Shown in pieces: positions 40,599 to 49,576 of a stretch of DNA of 64,000 nucleotides. The stretch comes from Pseudomonas sp. PDM16 (GTDB taxonomy: Bacteria > Pseudomonadota > Gammaproteobacteria > Pseudomonadales > Pseudomonadaceae). The stretch spans positions 1-64,000 of the forward strand of contig NZ_JACVAM010000008.1 in assembly GCF_014851865.1 (NCBI RefSeq), written 5' to 3'. The translations under genes and the position numbers were made by a program. Below the pieces are notes generated by a model. It was not told the DNA's origin. It searched no databases and saw only the letters and a list, made by a program, of their open reading frames with translations. Within the stretch, counting starts at the first letter, position 1. The number at the start of each line of letters is the position of its first letter.

Positions 40599-43100
40599 AT
40601 GACGCAAGTCACGGTGAAAGAACTGGCCCAAGTGGTCGATACACCAGTGGAGCGCCTGCTGCAGCAGATGCGTGAGGCAGGTTTGCCCCACACCAGCGCC
40701 GAGCAAGTGGTAACTGATAACGAAAAGCAGGCCCTGCTCGCGCACCTGAAAGGTAGCCACGGCGAAAAGCTGGAAGAGCCGCGCAAGATCACCCTGCAGC
40801 GCAAGACCACCACCACCCTGAAGGTCGCCGGTAGCAAGACCATCAGTGTGGAAGTGCGCAAAAAGAAGACCTATGTCAAGCGCAGCCCGGACGAGATCGA
40901 AGCCGAGAAGCAGCGCGAGCTGGAAGAGCAGCGGGCTGTAGAAGAGGCTGCACGCCTGAAGGCCGAGGAAGAAGCACGCAAGCAAGCCGAGGCTGAGGCC
41001 CGCAAGCAGCAAGACGCTGCTGCGCTGGCATCCGTGGCTCCTGCTGCGGAAGCGACTCCGGCCGCAGCTGTGGCTGCCGAAGCGGCTCCTGCTGTTGCCG
41101 AGCGCAAGAAGGAAGAGCCGCGTCGCGTCGAGAAGGAAAAAGAGAAGCCGGCACGTAGCGACGATGATGATCGCCGTGATCGCAAGCATGCCCAACATCG
41201 TCCGACTCTCAAGGACAAGGCTCCGGCTCCGCGTGTCGCTCCGCGCAGCACCGACGAGGAAGTCGACGACTTCCGCCGCGGTCGTGGCGGTCGGATGAAG
41301 CCGAAGAAGCGTAATCAGCACGGGTTCCAGAGCCCGACAGGACCAATTGTGCGCGAAGTAGCTATCGGCGAGACCATTACCGTTGCCGATCTGGCCGCCC
41401 AGATGTCGGTCAAGGGTGCCGAAGTCGTCAAATTCATGTTCAAGATGGGCTCCCCGGTGACCATCAACCAGGTCCTGGATCGCGAGACTGCACAGCTGAT
41501 CGCTGAGGAAATGGGCCACAAGGTCAAGCTGGTCAGCGAGAACGCTCTCGAAGAGCAGTTGGCTGAGTCGCTGAAGTTCGAAGGTGAGGAGTTCCATCGC
41601 GCGCCGGTAGTGACCGTCATGGGCCACGTCGATCACGGTAAGACCTCGCTGCTCGACTACATCCGTCGCGCCAAGGTGGCCGCTGGCGAAGCCGGCGGTA
41701 TCACCCAGCACATCGGTGCCTACCACGTGGAAACCGACCGCGGCATGGTCACCTTCCTCGATACCCCCGGTCACGCCGCGTTCACCCAGATGCGTGCCCG
41801 TGGTGCTCAGGCCACTGACATCGTGATTCTGGTAGTGGCGGCCGACGACGGCGTCATGCCTCAGACCCAGGAAGCCGTGCAGCACGCGAAGGCGGCTGGC
41901 GTGCCTATCGTGGTTGCGGTCAACAAGATGGATAAGCCGGAAGCCAACCCGGACAACATCAAGAACGGCCTGGCCGCGCTGGATGTGATTCCGGAGGAGT
42001 GGGGCGGCGACGCACCGTTCGTCCCGGTTTCGGCCAAGGCCGGTACCGGTGTCGACGAACTGCTCGAAGCCGTGCTGCTGCAGGCCGAAGTTCTTGAGCT
42101 GAAAGCCACTCCGTCGGCCCCAGGTCGTGGTGTAGTGGTCGAGTCGCGCCTGGACAAGGGCCGTGGCCCGGTGGCTACCGTGCTGGTTCAAGACGGCACC
42201 CTGCGCCAGGGCGACATGGTTCTGGTCGGCGTCAACTACGGTCGTGTCCGTGCGATGCTCGACGAGAACGGCAAGCCCATCAAGGAAGCCGGCCCGTCGA
42301 TCCCGGTCGAGATCCTCGGTCTGGATGGCACCCCGGATGCCGGCGATGAGATGACCGTGGTCGCCGACGAGAAGAAGGCTCGCGAAGTTGCACTGTTCCG
42401 CCAAGGCAAGTTCCGCGAAGTGAAGCTGGCTCGTGCTCACGCCGGCAAGCTGGAAAACATCTTCGAGAACATGGGCCAGGAAGAGAAGAAGACCCTCAAC
42501 ATCGTCCTCAAGGCCGACGTACGTGGTTCTCTCGAAGCCCTTCAGGGGTCCCTCAGCAGCCTGGGCAACGACGAGGTGCAAGTTCGCGTGGTCGGTGGCG
42601 GCGTCGGTGGTATCACCGAGTCCGATGCCAACCTAGCGCTGGCCTCCAGTGCGGTGCTTTTCGGCTTCAACGTGCGTGCCGATGCCGGTGCGCGCAAGAT
42701 CGTCGAGGCGGAAGGCCTGGACATGCGTTACTACAACGTGATCTACGACATCATCGAAGACGTCAAGAAGGCCCTGACCGGTATGCTTGGCAGCGATGTT
42801 CGGGAGAATATCCTGGGCACCGCCGAAGTGCGTGACGTATTCCGTTCGCCGAAGTTCGGCGCCATCGCTGGCTGTATGGTCATCGAGGGTACCGTCTATC
42901 GCAATCGTCCAATCCGCGTACTGCGTGACGACGTGGTTATCTTCGAAGGCGAGCTGGAATCCCTGCGTCGCTTCAAGGACGACGTTGCCGAAGTGCGTAA
43001 CGGCATGGAGTGCGGTATCGGCGTGAAGAGCTACAACGACGTCAAGGTCGGGGACAAGATCGAAGTCTTCGAGAAGGTCCAGGTGGCTCGCACCCTGTAA
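40599..43100 (+). CDS. infB: Translation initiation factor IF-2 (833 aa)
   Basis: A GTPase bringing fMet-tRNA to the 30S subunit. An N-terminal domain and a long charged Ala/Glu/Lys linker (about 90-230) are followed by the G domain with GHVDHGKTS, DTPGHAAF and NKMDKP, then the beta-barrel and C-terminal fMet-tRNA-binding domain. Intact and of normal length. The two initiator tRNA genes lie further down at 48365 and 48552. Confidence 0.98.
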   Translation: MTQVTVKELAQVVDTPVERLLQQMREAGLPHTSAEQVVTDNEKQALLAHLKGSHGEKLEEPRKITLQRKTTTTLKVAGSKTISVEVRKKKTYVKRSPDEIEAEKQRELEEQRAVEEAARLKAEEEARKQAEAEARKQQDAAALASVAPAAEATPAAAVAAEAAPAVAERKKEEPRRVEKEKEKPARSDDDDRRDRKHAQHRPTLKDKAPAPRVAPRSTDEEVDDFRRGRGGRMKPKKRNQHGFQSPTGPIVREVAIGETITVADLAAQMSVKGAEVVKFMFKMGSPVTINQVLDRETAQLIAEEMGHKVKLVSENALEEQLAESLKFEGEEFHRAPVVTVMGHVDHGKTSLLDYIRRAKVAAGEAGGITQHIGAYHVETDRGMVTFLDTPGHAAFTQMRARGAQATDIVILVVAADDGVMPQTQEAVQHAKAAGVPIVVAVNKMDKPEANPDNIKNGLAALDVIPEEWGGDAPFVPVSAKAGTGVDELLEAVLLQAEVLELKATPSAPGRGVVVESRLDKGRGPVATVLVQDGTLRQGDMVLVGVNYGRVRAMLDENGKPIKEAGPSIPVEILGLDGTPDAGDEMTVVADEKKAREVALFRQGKFREVKLARAHAGKLENIFENMGQEEKKTLNIVLKADVRGSLEALQGSLSSLGNDEVQVRVVGGGVGGITESDANLALASSAVLFGFNVRADAGARKIVEAEGLDMRYYNVIYDIIEDVKKALTGMLGSDVRENILGTAEVRDVFRSPKFGAIAGCMVIEGTVYRNRPIRVLRDDVVIFEGELESLRRFKDDVAEVRNGMECGIGVKSYNDVKVGDKIEVFEKVQVARTL

Positions 43101-43201
43101 GGGACGGCCCGCAACACCGGACGCCCGGCCCCGCATCAGCGCGGCCGGGCGTTTGCCGCTTGTAAGTCCGCTGCTAGTGTCGGCGGGCGAGGTAGGAATA
43201 A

Positions 43202-43579
43202 ATGGCAAAAGTGTACAGCCGAACCCAGCGTATCGGTGACCAAATCCAGCGCGAGCTGGCTCAGATGATCCCGCGCGAAGTCAAGGACCCGCGCCTGGGC
43301 TTTGTCACCATCACCGCTGTCGACGTCAGTCGCGATGTCGGCCACGCCAAGGTGTTCGTCACCGTGATGGGCGAGAATGATTCGGAGAAAATCACGCAGA
43401 ACGTGCGTGTCCTCAACGATGCAGCCGGCTACCTGCGCATGCTGCTGGGCAAGGCAATGAAGCTGCGCAGTGTGCCGCAGCTGCATTTCCACTATGACGA
43501 GAGCATCTCCCGTGGTTCGCACCTGTCGGCGTTGATCGAGCGTGCGGTATCCGAAGATAGCAAGCATCAGGACGATTGA
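43202..43579 (+). CDS. rbfA: 30S ribosome-binding factor RbfA (125 aa)
   Basis: A cold-shock and 16S rRNA maturation factor. KH-like fold with RIGDQIQRELAQMIPREVKDPRLGFVTITAVDVS and the final helices; normal length. An ACGCCCGGCC/GGCCGGGCGT inverted repeat (43121-43152) sits between infB and rbfA. Confidence 0.96.
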   Translation: MAKVYSRTQRIGDQIQRELAQMIPREVKDPRLGFVTITAVDVSRDVGHAKVFVTVMGENDSEKITQNVRVLNDAAGYLRMLLGKAMKLRSVPQLHFHYDESISRGSHLSALIERAVSEDSKHQDD

Positions 43580-43581
43580 GC

Positions 43582-44502
43582 GTGGCCCAGGTAAAACGTA
43601 TTCGCCGCAATGTGAGCGGTATCCTGGTTCTCGACAAGCCGCGTGGCATGAGCTCCAACCAGGCCCTGCAGAAGGTACGCTGGCTGCTCAATGCCGAGAA
43701 GGCAGGCCATACCGGTAGCCTCGATCCGCTGGCCACCGGCGTGCTGCCGCTGTGCTTCGGCGAGGCGACCAAGTTCTCCCAGTACCTGCTGGATGCCGAC
43801 AAGGGCTATGAGACGGTGGCACAGTTGGGGGTGACCACGACGACCGGTGATGCCGAAGGTGAAGTGCTCGAGCGCCTCGAGGTGACCGTCGGTCGGGACG
43901 CTATAGAAGCGCAGCTGCCGCGTTTCCGCGGTGAAATCAAACAGATACCTCCGATGTACTCTGCCCTGAAAAAAGACGGGCAGCCGCTGTACAAGCTGGC
44001 TCGTGCTGGCGAAGTAGTGGAGCGCGAGGCGCGATCTGTTACTATCGCGCGCTTGGATTTGCTGGCCCTGGAGAATGCACAACTGCGTTTGTCCGTGGCG
44101 TGCAGCAAAGGCACCTATATCCGTACCCTGGTTGAGGATCTAGGTCGCGAGTTGGGCTGCGGCGCTCATGTCGCCGAGCTGCGCCGGACCCAGGCCGGAC
44201 CGTTCAGCCTTGCGCAGACGGTGACGCTGGAAGAGTTGGAGCGCGTGCATGCCGAGGGTGGCAACGAGGCACTGGATCGCTTCCTGCTTCCGTCGGACAG
44301 TGGCCTGGAGCACTGGCCACTGCTGCAGTTCAGCGAGCACAGTTCGTACTACTGGCTGCATGGTCAGCCGGTACGTGCCCCAGAAGCGCCGAAGTTCGGC
44401 ATGGTTCGGGTGCAGGATCACAATGGTCGCTTCATCGGCATTGGTGAAGTGAGCGAAGACGGGCGCATTGCGCCAAAACGTCTGATCTACACTGGCGCCT
44501 AG
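43582..44502 (+). CDS. truB: tRNA pseudouridine-55 synthase TruB (306 aa)
   Basis: It makes pseudouridine 55 in the T-loop of tRNAs. The catalytic Asp is in GHTGSLDPLATGVLP, and the PUA-like RNA-binding part is C-terminal. The start is GTG 43582 (MAQVKRIRR), 2 bases after the rbfA stop; a TTG two codons upstream is less likely. Confidence 0.97.
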   Translation: MAQVKRIRRNVSGILVLDKPRGMSSNQALQKVRWLLNAEKAGHTGSLDPLATGVLPLCFGEATKFSQYLLDADKGYETVAQLGVTTTTGDAEGEVLERLEVTVGRDAIEAQLPRFRGEIKQIPPMYSALKKDGQPLYKLARAGEVVEREARSVTIARLDLLALENAQLRLSVACSKGTYIRTLVEDLGRELGCGAHVAELRRTQAGPFSLAQTVTLEELERVHAEGGNEALDRFLLPSDSGLEHWPLLQFSEHSSYYWLHGQPVRAPEAPKFGMVRVQDHNGRFIGIGEVSEDGRIAPKRLIYTGA

Positions 44503-44644
44503 CGCGGGTGAGGAGTCCGGACTCAAGTTCGGATCAGCGGATTCGGTCGCAGGACCGGAACGAGGGTGGCTGTCAGCAGGCACGGTCATACCTCTTTTTA
44601 AAACACGGGACTGGTTCCCGGCCTGTTCACTCAAGGAGCCCATC

Positions 44645-44914
44645 ATGGCACTGAGCGTTGAAGAAAAAGCCCAGATCGTAACCGACTACAAGCAAGCTGA
44701 AGGCGATACCGGTTCCCCGGAAGTGCAGGTTGCCCTGCTGACCGCCAACATCAACAAGCTGCAGGACCACTTCAAGGCCAACGGCAAAGATCACCACTCC
44801 CGTCGTGGTCTGATCCGCATGGTTAACCAGCGCCGCAAGCTGCTGGACTACCTGAAGGGTAAGGACACCAGTCGTTACAGCGCCCTCATCGGTCGCCTGG
44901 GTCTGCGTCGCTAA
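44645..44914 (+). CDS. rpsO: 30S ribosomal protein S15 (89 aa)
   Basis: A primary 16S rRNA binding protein. Complete and canonical (GSPEVQVALLTANINKLQDHFK, HHSRRGLIRMVNQRRKLLDYL). The 142-base leader between truB and rpsO holds short inverted repeats; S15 commonly represses its own mRNA there, but I cannot define the fold by eye. Confidence 0.98.
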   Translation: MALSVEEKAQIVTDYKQAEGDTGSPEVQVALLTANINKLQDHFKANGKDHHSRRGLIRMVNQRRKLLDYLKGKDTSRYSALIGRLGLRR

Positions 44915-44932
44915 GACGTACACCTGAAGTGA

Positions 44933-44996
44933 GAAGCTGGAAGCTCGGAGTCACAGGTCGGTTGATACCGGCCCGTGGCTTCGGTCTTCCAGCTTC
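44933..44996 (+). promoter_or_regulatory. Long hairpin between rpsO and pnp (RNase III site candidate)
   Basis: GAAGCTGGAAG at 44933-44943 pairs perfectly with CTTCCAGCTTC at 44986-44996. In E. coli, RNase III cuts such a stem upstream of pnp and PNPase then represses its own message. The same position here suggests the same control. Confidence 0.7.
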
Positions 44997-45130
44997 TGGC
45001 TTTCTACAGAGCGGAATTTGAAACCCGTTCAAAAACCGGCTCCGTCGAGCCGAGTTCTGAACAGGTTTCAGGGGCAGCAGGCCCCTGTCGCAGCAGTTTC
45101 CCCCAAGGCAACAAAGAGAAGGAAAATACC

Positions 45131-47236
45131 GTGACTCCGGTTATTAAAAAGTTCCAGTTCGGTCAGTCGACCGTCACCCTCGAAACCGGGCGCATCGCCC
45201 GTCAGGCCTCCGGTGCCGTCCTGGTTACCGTGGATAACGATGTCAGCGTGCTGTGCACCGTGGTTGGCGCCAAGCAGGCCGATCCGGGCAAGGGCTTCTT
45301 CCCGCTGTCCGTGCACTATCAGGAAAAAACCTACGCTGCCGGCAAGATCCCCGGTGGCTTCTTCAAGCGTGAAGCGCGTCCTTCCGAGAAAGAGACCCTG
45401 ACCTCGCGCCTGATCGACCGTCCGATCCGCCCGCTGTTCCCGGAAGGCTTCCTCAACGAAGTGCAGGTCATCTGCACCGTGGTCTCTACCAGCAAGAAGA
45501 CCGATCCGGACATCGCCGCGATGATCGGCACCTCGGCCGCTCTGGCCATCTCCGGCATCCCGTTCGATGGCCCGATCGGCGCCGCGCGCGTGGCCTTCCA
45601 CCCGGAGACCGGCTACCTGCTGAACCCGACCTACGAGCAGCTCAAGGCTTCCAGCCTGGATATGGTCGTGGCTGGTACCAAAGATGCCGTGCTGATGGTT
45701 GAATCCGAAGCCAAAGAGCTGACCGAAGACCAGATGCTGGGCGCCGTACTGTTCGCCCATGACGAATTCCAGGCCGTGATCAAGGCCGTTGGCGAGCTGG
45801 CTGCCGAAACCGGCAAGCCGCGCTGGAACTGGACTGCTCCGGCAGAGAACACCGCTCTGCTCAGCGCCATCAAGGCCGAGTTCGGCGAGGCTATCTCCCA
45901 GGCCTACACCATCACCATCAAGCAGGACCGCTACAACCGTCTGGACGAGCTGCGCAACCAGATCGTTGCCAAGTTCTCCGGTGAAGAAGGCCAGCCGTCT
46001 TCCGGCGAAGTCAAAGACGCCTTCGGCCTGATCGAATACCGCACCGTGCGCGAGAACATCGTCAACGGCAAACCGCGTATCGACGGTCGCGACACCCGCA
46101 CCGTACGTGGCCTGAACATCGAAGTCGGCGTGCTCGACAAGACCCACGGTTCGGCCCTGTTCACTCGTGGCGAAACCCAGGCCCTGGTGGTTGCTACCCT
46201 TGGCACCGCCCGTGACGCGCAGCTGCTTGACACCCTGGAAGGCGAGAAGAAAGACCCCTTCATGCTGCACTACAACTTCCCGCCGTACTCGGTTGGTGAG
46301 TGTGGTCGCATGGGCGCCACCGGTCGCCGTGAAATCGGCCACGGTCGCCTGGCCCGTCGTGGCGTAGCCGCCATGCTGCCGGCTGCCGACGAGTTCCCGT
46401 ACACCATCCGTATCGTCTCGGAAATCACCGAGTCCAACGGTTCGTCCTCCATGGCTTCCGTTTGCGGCGCTTCCCTGGCCCTGATGGACGCTGGTGTGCC
46501 GATGAAGGCGCCAGTTGCCGGTATCGCCATGGGTCTGGTCAAGGAAGGCGACAAGTTCGCCGTACTGACCGACATCCTCGGTGACGAAGACCACCTGGGC
46601 GACATGGACTTCAAGGTTGCCGGTACCGCCAATGGCGTGACCGCACTGCAAATGGACATCAAGATCCAGGGCATCACCGAAGAGATCATGGAGATCGCCC
46701 TGAATCAGGCCCTGGAAGCGCGCCTGAACATCCTCGGCCAGATGAACCAGGTCATCGCCCAGTCGCGCACCGAGCTGTCGGCCAACGCACCGACCATGAT
46801 CGCGATGAAGATCGACCAGGACAAAATCCGCGACGTCATCGGCAAGGGCGGCGCCACCATCCGTGGTATCTGCGAAGAGACCAAGGCCTCGATCGACATC
46901 GAAGACGACGGCTCGATCAAGATCTTCGGCGAAACCAAGGAAGCTGCCGAGGCCGCGCGCCAGCGCGTTCTGGGTATCACCGCGGAAGCCGAGATCGGCA
47001 AGATCTACGTCGGCAAGGTCGAGCGTATCGTCGACTTCGGCGCCTTCGTCAACATCCTGCCGGGCAAGGACGGTCTGGTGCACATCTCCATGCTGAGCGA
47101 CGCTCGTGTGGAGAAGGTCACCGACGTACTGAAAGAAGGTCAGGAAGTTGAAGTGCTGGTGCTGGACGTCGACAACCGCGGCCGCATCAAGCTGTCGATC
47201 AAGGACGTTGCCGCTGCCAAGGCATCGGGCGTCTAA
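45131..47236 (+). CDS. pnp: Polynucleotide phosphorylase (701 aa)
   Basis: A 3'-5' phosphorolytic exoribonuclease of the degradosome. Two RNase PH domains flank a helical domain, followed by KH (KIRDVIGKGGATIR) and S1 (IGKIYVGKVERIVDFGAFVNIL) domains. Start GTG 45131; length as in PAO1. An open frame extends upstream but covers the rpsO-pnp hairpin. Confidence 0.98.
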   Translation: MTPVIKKFQFGQSTVTLETGRIARQASGAVLVTVDNDVSVLCTVVGAKQADPGKGFFPLSVHYQEKTYAAGKIPGGFFKREARPSEKETLTSRLIDRPIRPLFPEGFLNEVQVICTVVSTSKKTDPDIAAMIGTSAALAISGIPFDGPIGAARVAFHPETGYLLNPTYEQLKASSLDMVVAGTKDAVLMVESEAKELTEDQMLGAVLFAHDEFQAVIKAVGELAAETGKPRWNWTAPAENTALLSAIKAEFGEAISQAYTITIKQDRYNRLDELRNQIVAKFSGEEGQPSSGEVKDAFGLIEYRTVRENIVNGKPRIDGRDTRTVRGLNIEVGVLDKTHGSALFTRGETQALVVATLGTARDAQLLDTLEGEKKDPFMLHYNFPPYSVGECGRMGATGRREIGHGRLARRGVAAMLPAADEFPYTIRIVSEITESNGSSSMASVCGASLALMDAGVPMKAPVAGIAMGLVKEGDKFAVLTDILGDEDHLGDMDFKVAGTANGVTALQMDIKIQGITEEIMEIALNQALEARLNILGQMNQVIAQSRTELSANAPTMIAMKIDQDKIRDVIGKGGATIRGICEETKASIDIEDDGSIKIFGETKEAAEAARQRVLGITAEAEIGKIYVGKVERIVDFGAFVNILPGKDGLVHISMLSDARVEKVTDVLKEGQEVEVLVLDVDNRGRIKLSIKDVAAAKASGV

Positions 47237-47257
47237 CCTCCATTTGGCGGTATAGAA

Positions 47258-47285
47258 AGAGGGCCCTTGTGGGCCCTCTTTTTTT
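47258..47285 (+). terminator. Terminator of the rpsO-pnp operon
   Basis: AGAGGGCCC / GGGCCCTCT with a TTGT loop and seven T. Confidence 0.9.
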
Positions 47286-47468
47286 GCCCGGTTTTCCCAG
47301 CCGGAGGCTTTCGCGTATCCGTGGGCAATGACCGGAGTGCGGCTACGCTGCGTCCATCATTGCAATCTGCACGGCGAATTTTTGTTGTCTCGGCATTTTG
47401 CATGCCAACGGCTCACTGTTTTTTATTTTAACTTATTGAAAAATAAGTATTTATTTTTATTTTTGAGA

Positions 47469-47485
47469 CTGGCACAACGCTTGCG
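47469..47485 (+). promoter_or_regulatory. Sigma-54-like promoter of the BON-domain gene
   Basis: CTGGCAC-N5-TTGCG matches the -24/-12 sigma-54 pattern with correct GG to GC spacing. A start point near 47497 would leave a 58-base leader. An AT-rich palindrome ACTTATT/AATAAGT lies upstream at 47431-47448. The rest of 47286-47468 holds no gene. Confidence 0.65.
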
Positions 47486-47554
47486 ATATCCCTTCTGCAA
47501 GCGCAGCCAGGAGTTGGCTGCGAATACTTCAGAAGCAATCAGGAGTAGATCGCC

Positions 47555-47932
47555 ATGAAAAAGTCGTTCAACAAGTTGACCCTCGCTGCCCTTACTGCCG
47601 CCGCCATGGGCCTGCCGCTGAGCAATGCAGCCTTTGCCGATGAGCTTACCCAGCCTGCCTCCATGCAGCCGATGCAGCTGGCCGCTAACGAGACCGTCGA
47701 CGAGGCGGAAGAGGCGGTCACCGATACCTGGATCACCAGTAAGGTGAAAGCCAGCTTCCTGGCTGATGACAGCATCAGCGGCCTCGATATCAAGGTAGAA
47801 ACCAACCAGGGCGTCGTATCCCTGTCTGGCGTCGTGCCGACTGATGCCGAGCGCGATCTGGCCGTGGAGAAGGCCAAGGCTATCAAGGGCGTGACTGCAG
47901 TCTCCGCCGATGGCCTGAAATCCACCGAATAA
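47555..47932 (+). CDS. Periplasmic BON-domain stress protein (125 aa)
   Basis: A signal peptide (cleavage near AAFA) and one BON domain from about 55 (DTWITSKVKASFL, GLDIKVETNQGVVSLSGVV). It resembles OsmY-type envelope-stress proteins, which bind lipid surfaces. CAGGAGTAGATCGCC precedes the ATG. It is followed by a CsbD gene and probably co-transcribed. Confidence 0.88.
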   Translation: MKKSFNKLTLAALTAAAMGLPLSNAAFADELTQPASMQPMQLAANETVDEAEEAVTDTWITSKVKASFLADDSISGLDIKVETNQGVVSLSGVVPTDAERDLAVEKAKAIKGVTAVSADGLKSTE

Positions 47933-47981
47933 TCCTGTCGGGGCTGTCGACCCAGGTGTCGACAGCCTTAGGAGGTAAGTC

Positions 47982-48179
47982 ATGAATTCCGATGTCATCA
48001 AAGGTAAATGGAAGCAGCTTTCCGGCCGTATCCAGGAGCGCTGGGGTAACCTGACCAACGACGATATGGATATAGTCGAAGGCCACAGCGAGTATCTGGA
48101 AGGCAAGCTGCAGGAGCGCTATGGCTGGACCAAGGAGCGCGCGCAACAGGAAGTGCGTGATTTCAGCAGTAAGCTGTAA
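47982..48179 (+). CDS. CsbD-family stress protein (65 aa)
   Basis: The whole protein is one CsbD domain (NSDVIKGKWKQLSGRIQERWG through LQERYGWTKERAQQEV). It belongs to a general stress family of unknown mechanism. AGGAGG precedes the ATG at good spacing. It matches the BON/CsbD pair PA4739/PA4738 next to pnp in PAO1, as I recall it. Confidence 0.9.
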   Translation: MNSDVIKGKWKQLSGRIQERWGNLTNDDMDIVEGHSEYLEGKLQERYGWTKERAQQEVRDFSSKL

Positions 48180-48194
48180 GTCAGCCCCGCAGTA

Positions 48195-48218
48195 AAAAGG
48201 CCCTGACGGGCCTTTTTT
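48195..48218 (+). terminator. Terminator after the CsbD gene
   Basis: AAGGCCC / GGGCCTT with a short loop and a T-run. Confidence 0.85.
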
Positions 48219-48330
48219 CATTTGGGAGAGCACAAGGTGTTTTTAAGCGGAAGGTCCTGCTGAGTGAAGCGACACAGCAGGTAATCATTCGTAAGCATCT
48301 GACAGAAAAACAATTTTTGTTGGAAATTGG

Positions 48331-48358
48331 TTGACATGAGGCGCTCGGTAAGTAGAAT
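48331..48358 (+). promoter_or_regulatory. Promoter of initiator tRNA copy 1
   Basis: TTGACA, a 16-base spacer, TAGAAT; the -10 lies 6 bases before the tRNA gene. Confidence 0.88.
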
Positions 48359-48364
48359 GGCGGC

Positions 48365-48441
<77 letters not shown>

Positions 48442-48446
48442 ATTCA

Positions 48447-48474
48447 AAGGCCACTCAATCGAGTGGCCTTTTTT
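48447..48474 (+). terminator. Terminator of tRNA-fMet copy 1
   Basis: AAGGCCACTC / GAGTGGCCTT with an AATC loop and T-run. Confidence 0.88.
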
Positions 48475-48517
48475 ATGGGCCTTCGATTTGCTTTTTCGAT
48501 CAAGTTAATAAAATCGA

Positions 48518-48545
48518 TTGACAGGCCTTTGATTATGAGTAAAAT
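48518..48545 (+). promoter_or_regulatory. Promoter of initiator tRNA copy 2
   Basis: TTGACA, a 16-base spacer, TAAAAT; same geometry as copy 1 but a different spacer sequence. Confidence 0.85.
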
Positions 48546-48551
48546 GGCGGC

Positions 48552-48628
<77 letters not shown>

Positions 48629-48633
48629 ATTTT

Positions 48634-48659
48634 AAGGCCACTCAATGAGTGGCCTTTTT
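48634..48659 (+). terminator. Terminator of tRNA-fMet copy 2
   Basis: AAGGCCACTC / GAGTGGCCTT with an AAT loop and T-run; one base shorter in the loop than the copy 1 terminator. Confidence 0.88.
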
Positions 48660-49111
48660 ATTGGCCGGAAGTTTTGTCGGCATCCCCCCGTGTCACTTCT
48701 TGCTCCATCCCTCGGTGTTGGCCGGCCCCCCTGTGGCCTGTAGGCCTGCATCCTTTATTGCTCAGGATCAATGCCTGCATGTGGTTTCTGCGCTGGCGTT
48801 GTGCACAGTGGCGTAGATGCTTGTCAGACTTCCGTCACAATGTGCCGTAACCGCTTGATTCTGCATGATCATTTTTCAACTAGCTGAAAAATAAGGAATT
48901 TTTATGTTGGTGAAAAAAGCATCAGTTTGAGCCGAAGCCGCTGACAGTGGGGGATGAGAAAGGTTTCTACCAAGTTGTCCACGTAGTTATCCACAGCTTC
49001 TGTGGATTGTCTGAGCAGTTGCTCTAGAGCGCGATTTCGCGTGTTTGACAAGTCTTTACCGGGTAAAAAAAGAGAGTAGAGTGGCGCGCCCCGAAGCCAG
49101 CCGTTGCTTAC
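48660..49111. other. Gene-free region with a DnaA-box-like cluster
   Basis: No gene is seen in 450 bases. TTGTCCACG (48975-48983), TTATCCACA (48987-48995, a consensus DnaA box) and TGTGGATTG (49001-49009, opposite strand) lie in 35 bases. The second and third form the inverted pair ATCCACAG/CTGTGGAT. An AT-rich stretch is at about 48866-48905. Confidence 0.5.
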
Positions 49112-49525
49112 ATGAAGTCTCGCGTTCTGTCCGCTACCCAGCTCCAGCCCGATAGTGCCAATCGCCTGCCGGTGCGCCTGGCCTTCTGGCTGCTCGATCG
49201 TCCCCACCTCGGGCACCGCGACAGCATCAAGCATTTTGCCGGGCGCCTGCTCAAGCAACCCGCTCGCCAAGGTGTGGTTGCTGCCCAGAGTCGCTTGGGC
49301 CAACTGCTGTGCCGTGACTGTGGTAACGCTCGTGACCGTCGCATTGGCCTCGAATTGCTGCGCCAGGCCGCTCGCGCCGGTGATGTGCGGGCGCAGGTCG
49401 AGCTTGGTCGTGCCTATTGCCAGCCGCGTCAGCGTGAGCCTCAGCAGGCTCGCCACTGGCTGGAACTGGCCGCTGCCCAGGGTTCCCACGAGGCTACGCG
49501 CCTGCTGCAACACCTCAGTCACTGA
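49112..49525 (+). CDS. Sel1-like (TPR-type) repeat protein (137 aa)
   Basis: Helical repeats with the SLR pattern: AAQSRLGQLLC, RIGLELLRQAARAGDVRAQVELGRAYC, and QARHWLELAAAQGSHEATRLL. No signal peptide. Sel1 proteins are interaction scaffolds; the partner is unknown. ATG at 49112, with an in-frame upstream region too short to add a domain. Confidence 0.75.
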   Translation: MKSRVLSATQLQPDSANRLPVRLAFWLLDRPHLGHRDSIKHFAGRLLKQPARQGVVAAQSRLGQLLCRDCGNARDRRIGLELLRQAARAGDVRAQVELGRAYCQPRQREPQQARHWLELAAAQGSHEATRLLQHLSH

Positions 49526-49576
49526 TCGTCGCGGGTATACTGCCGGGGCATTCATCACCCGCCAGCGAGCCCGCCC

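Noticed and set aside
38925..42581. 1218-codon minus-strand ORF
   Set aside because: Antisense shadow of rimP, nusA and infB in a high-GC genome; the plus-strand genes are fully conserved families.
45068..47083. 671-codon minus-strand ORF
   Set aside because: Antisense to pnp.
48975..49009. Chromosomal replication origin
   Set aside because: DnaA boxes are too few, and dnaA, dnaN, rpmH or gidA are not nearby.
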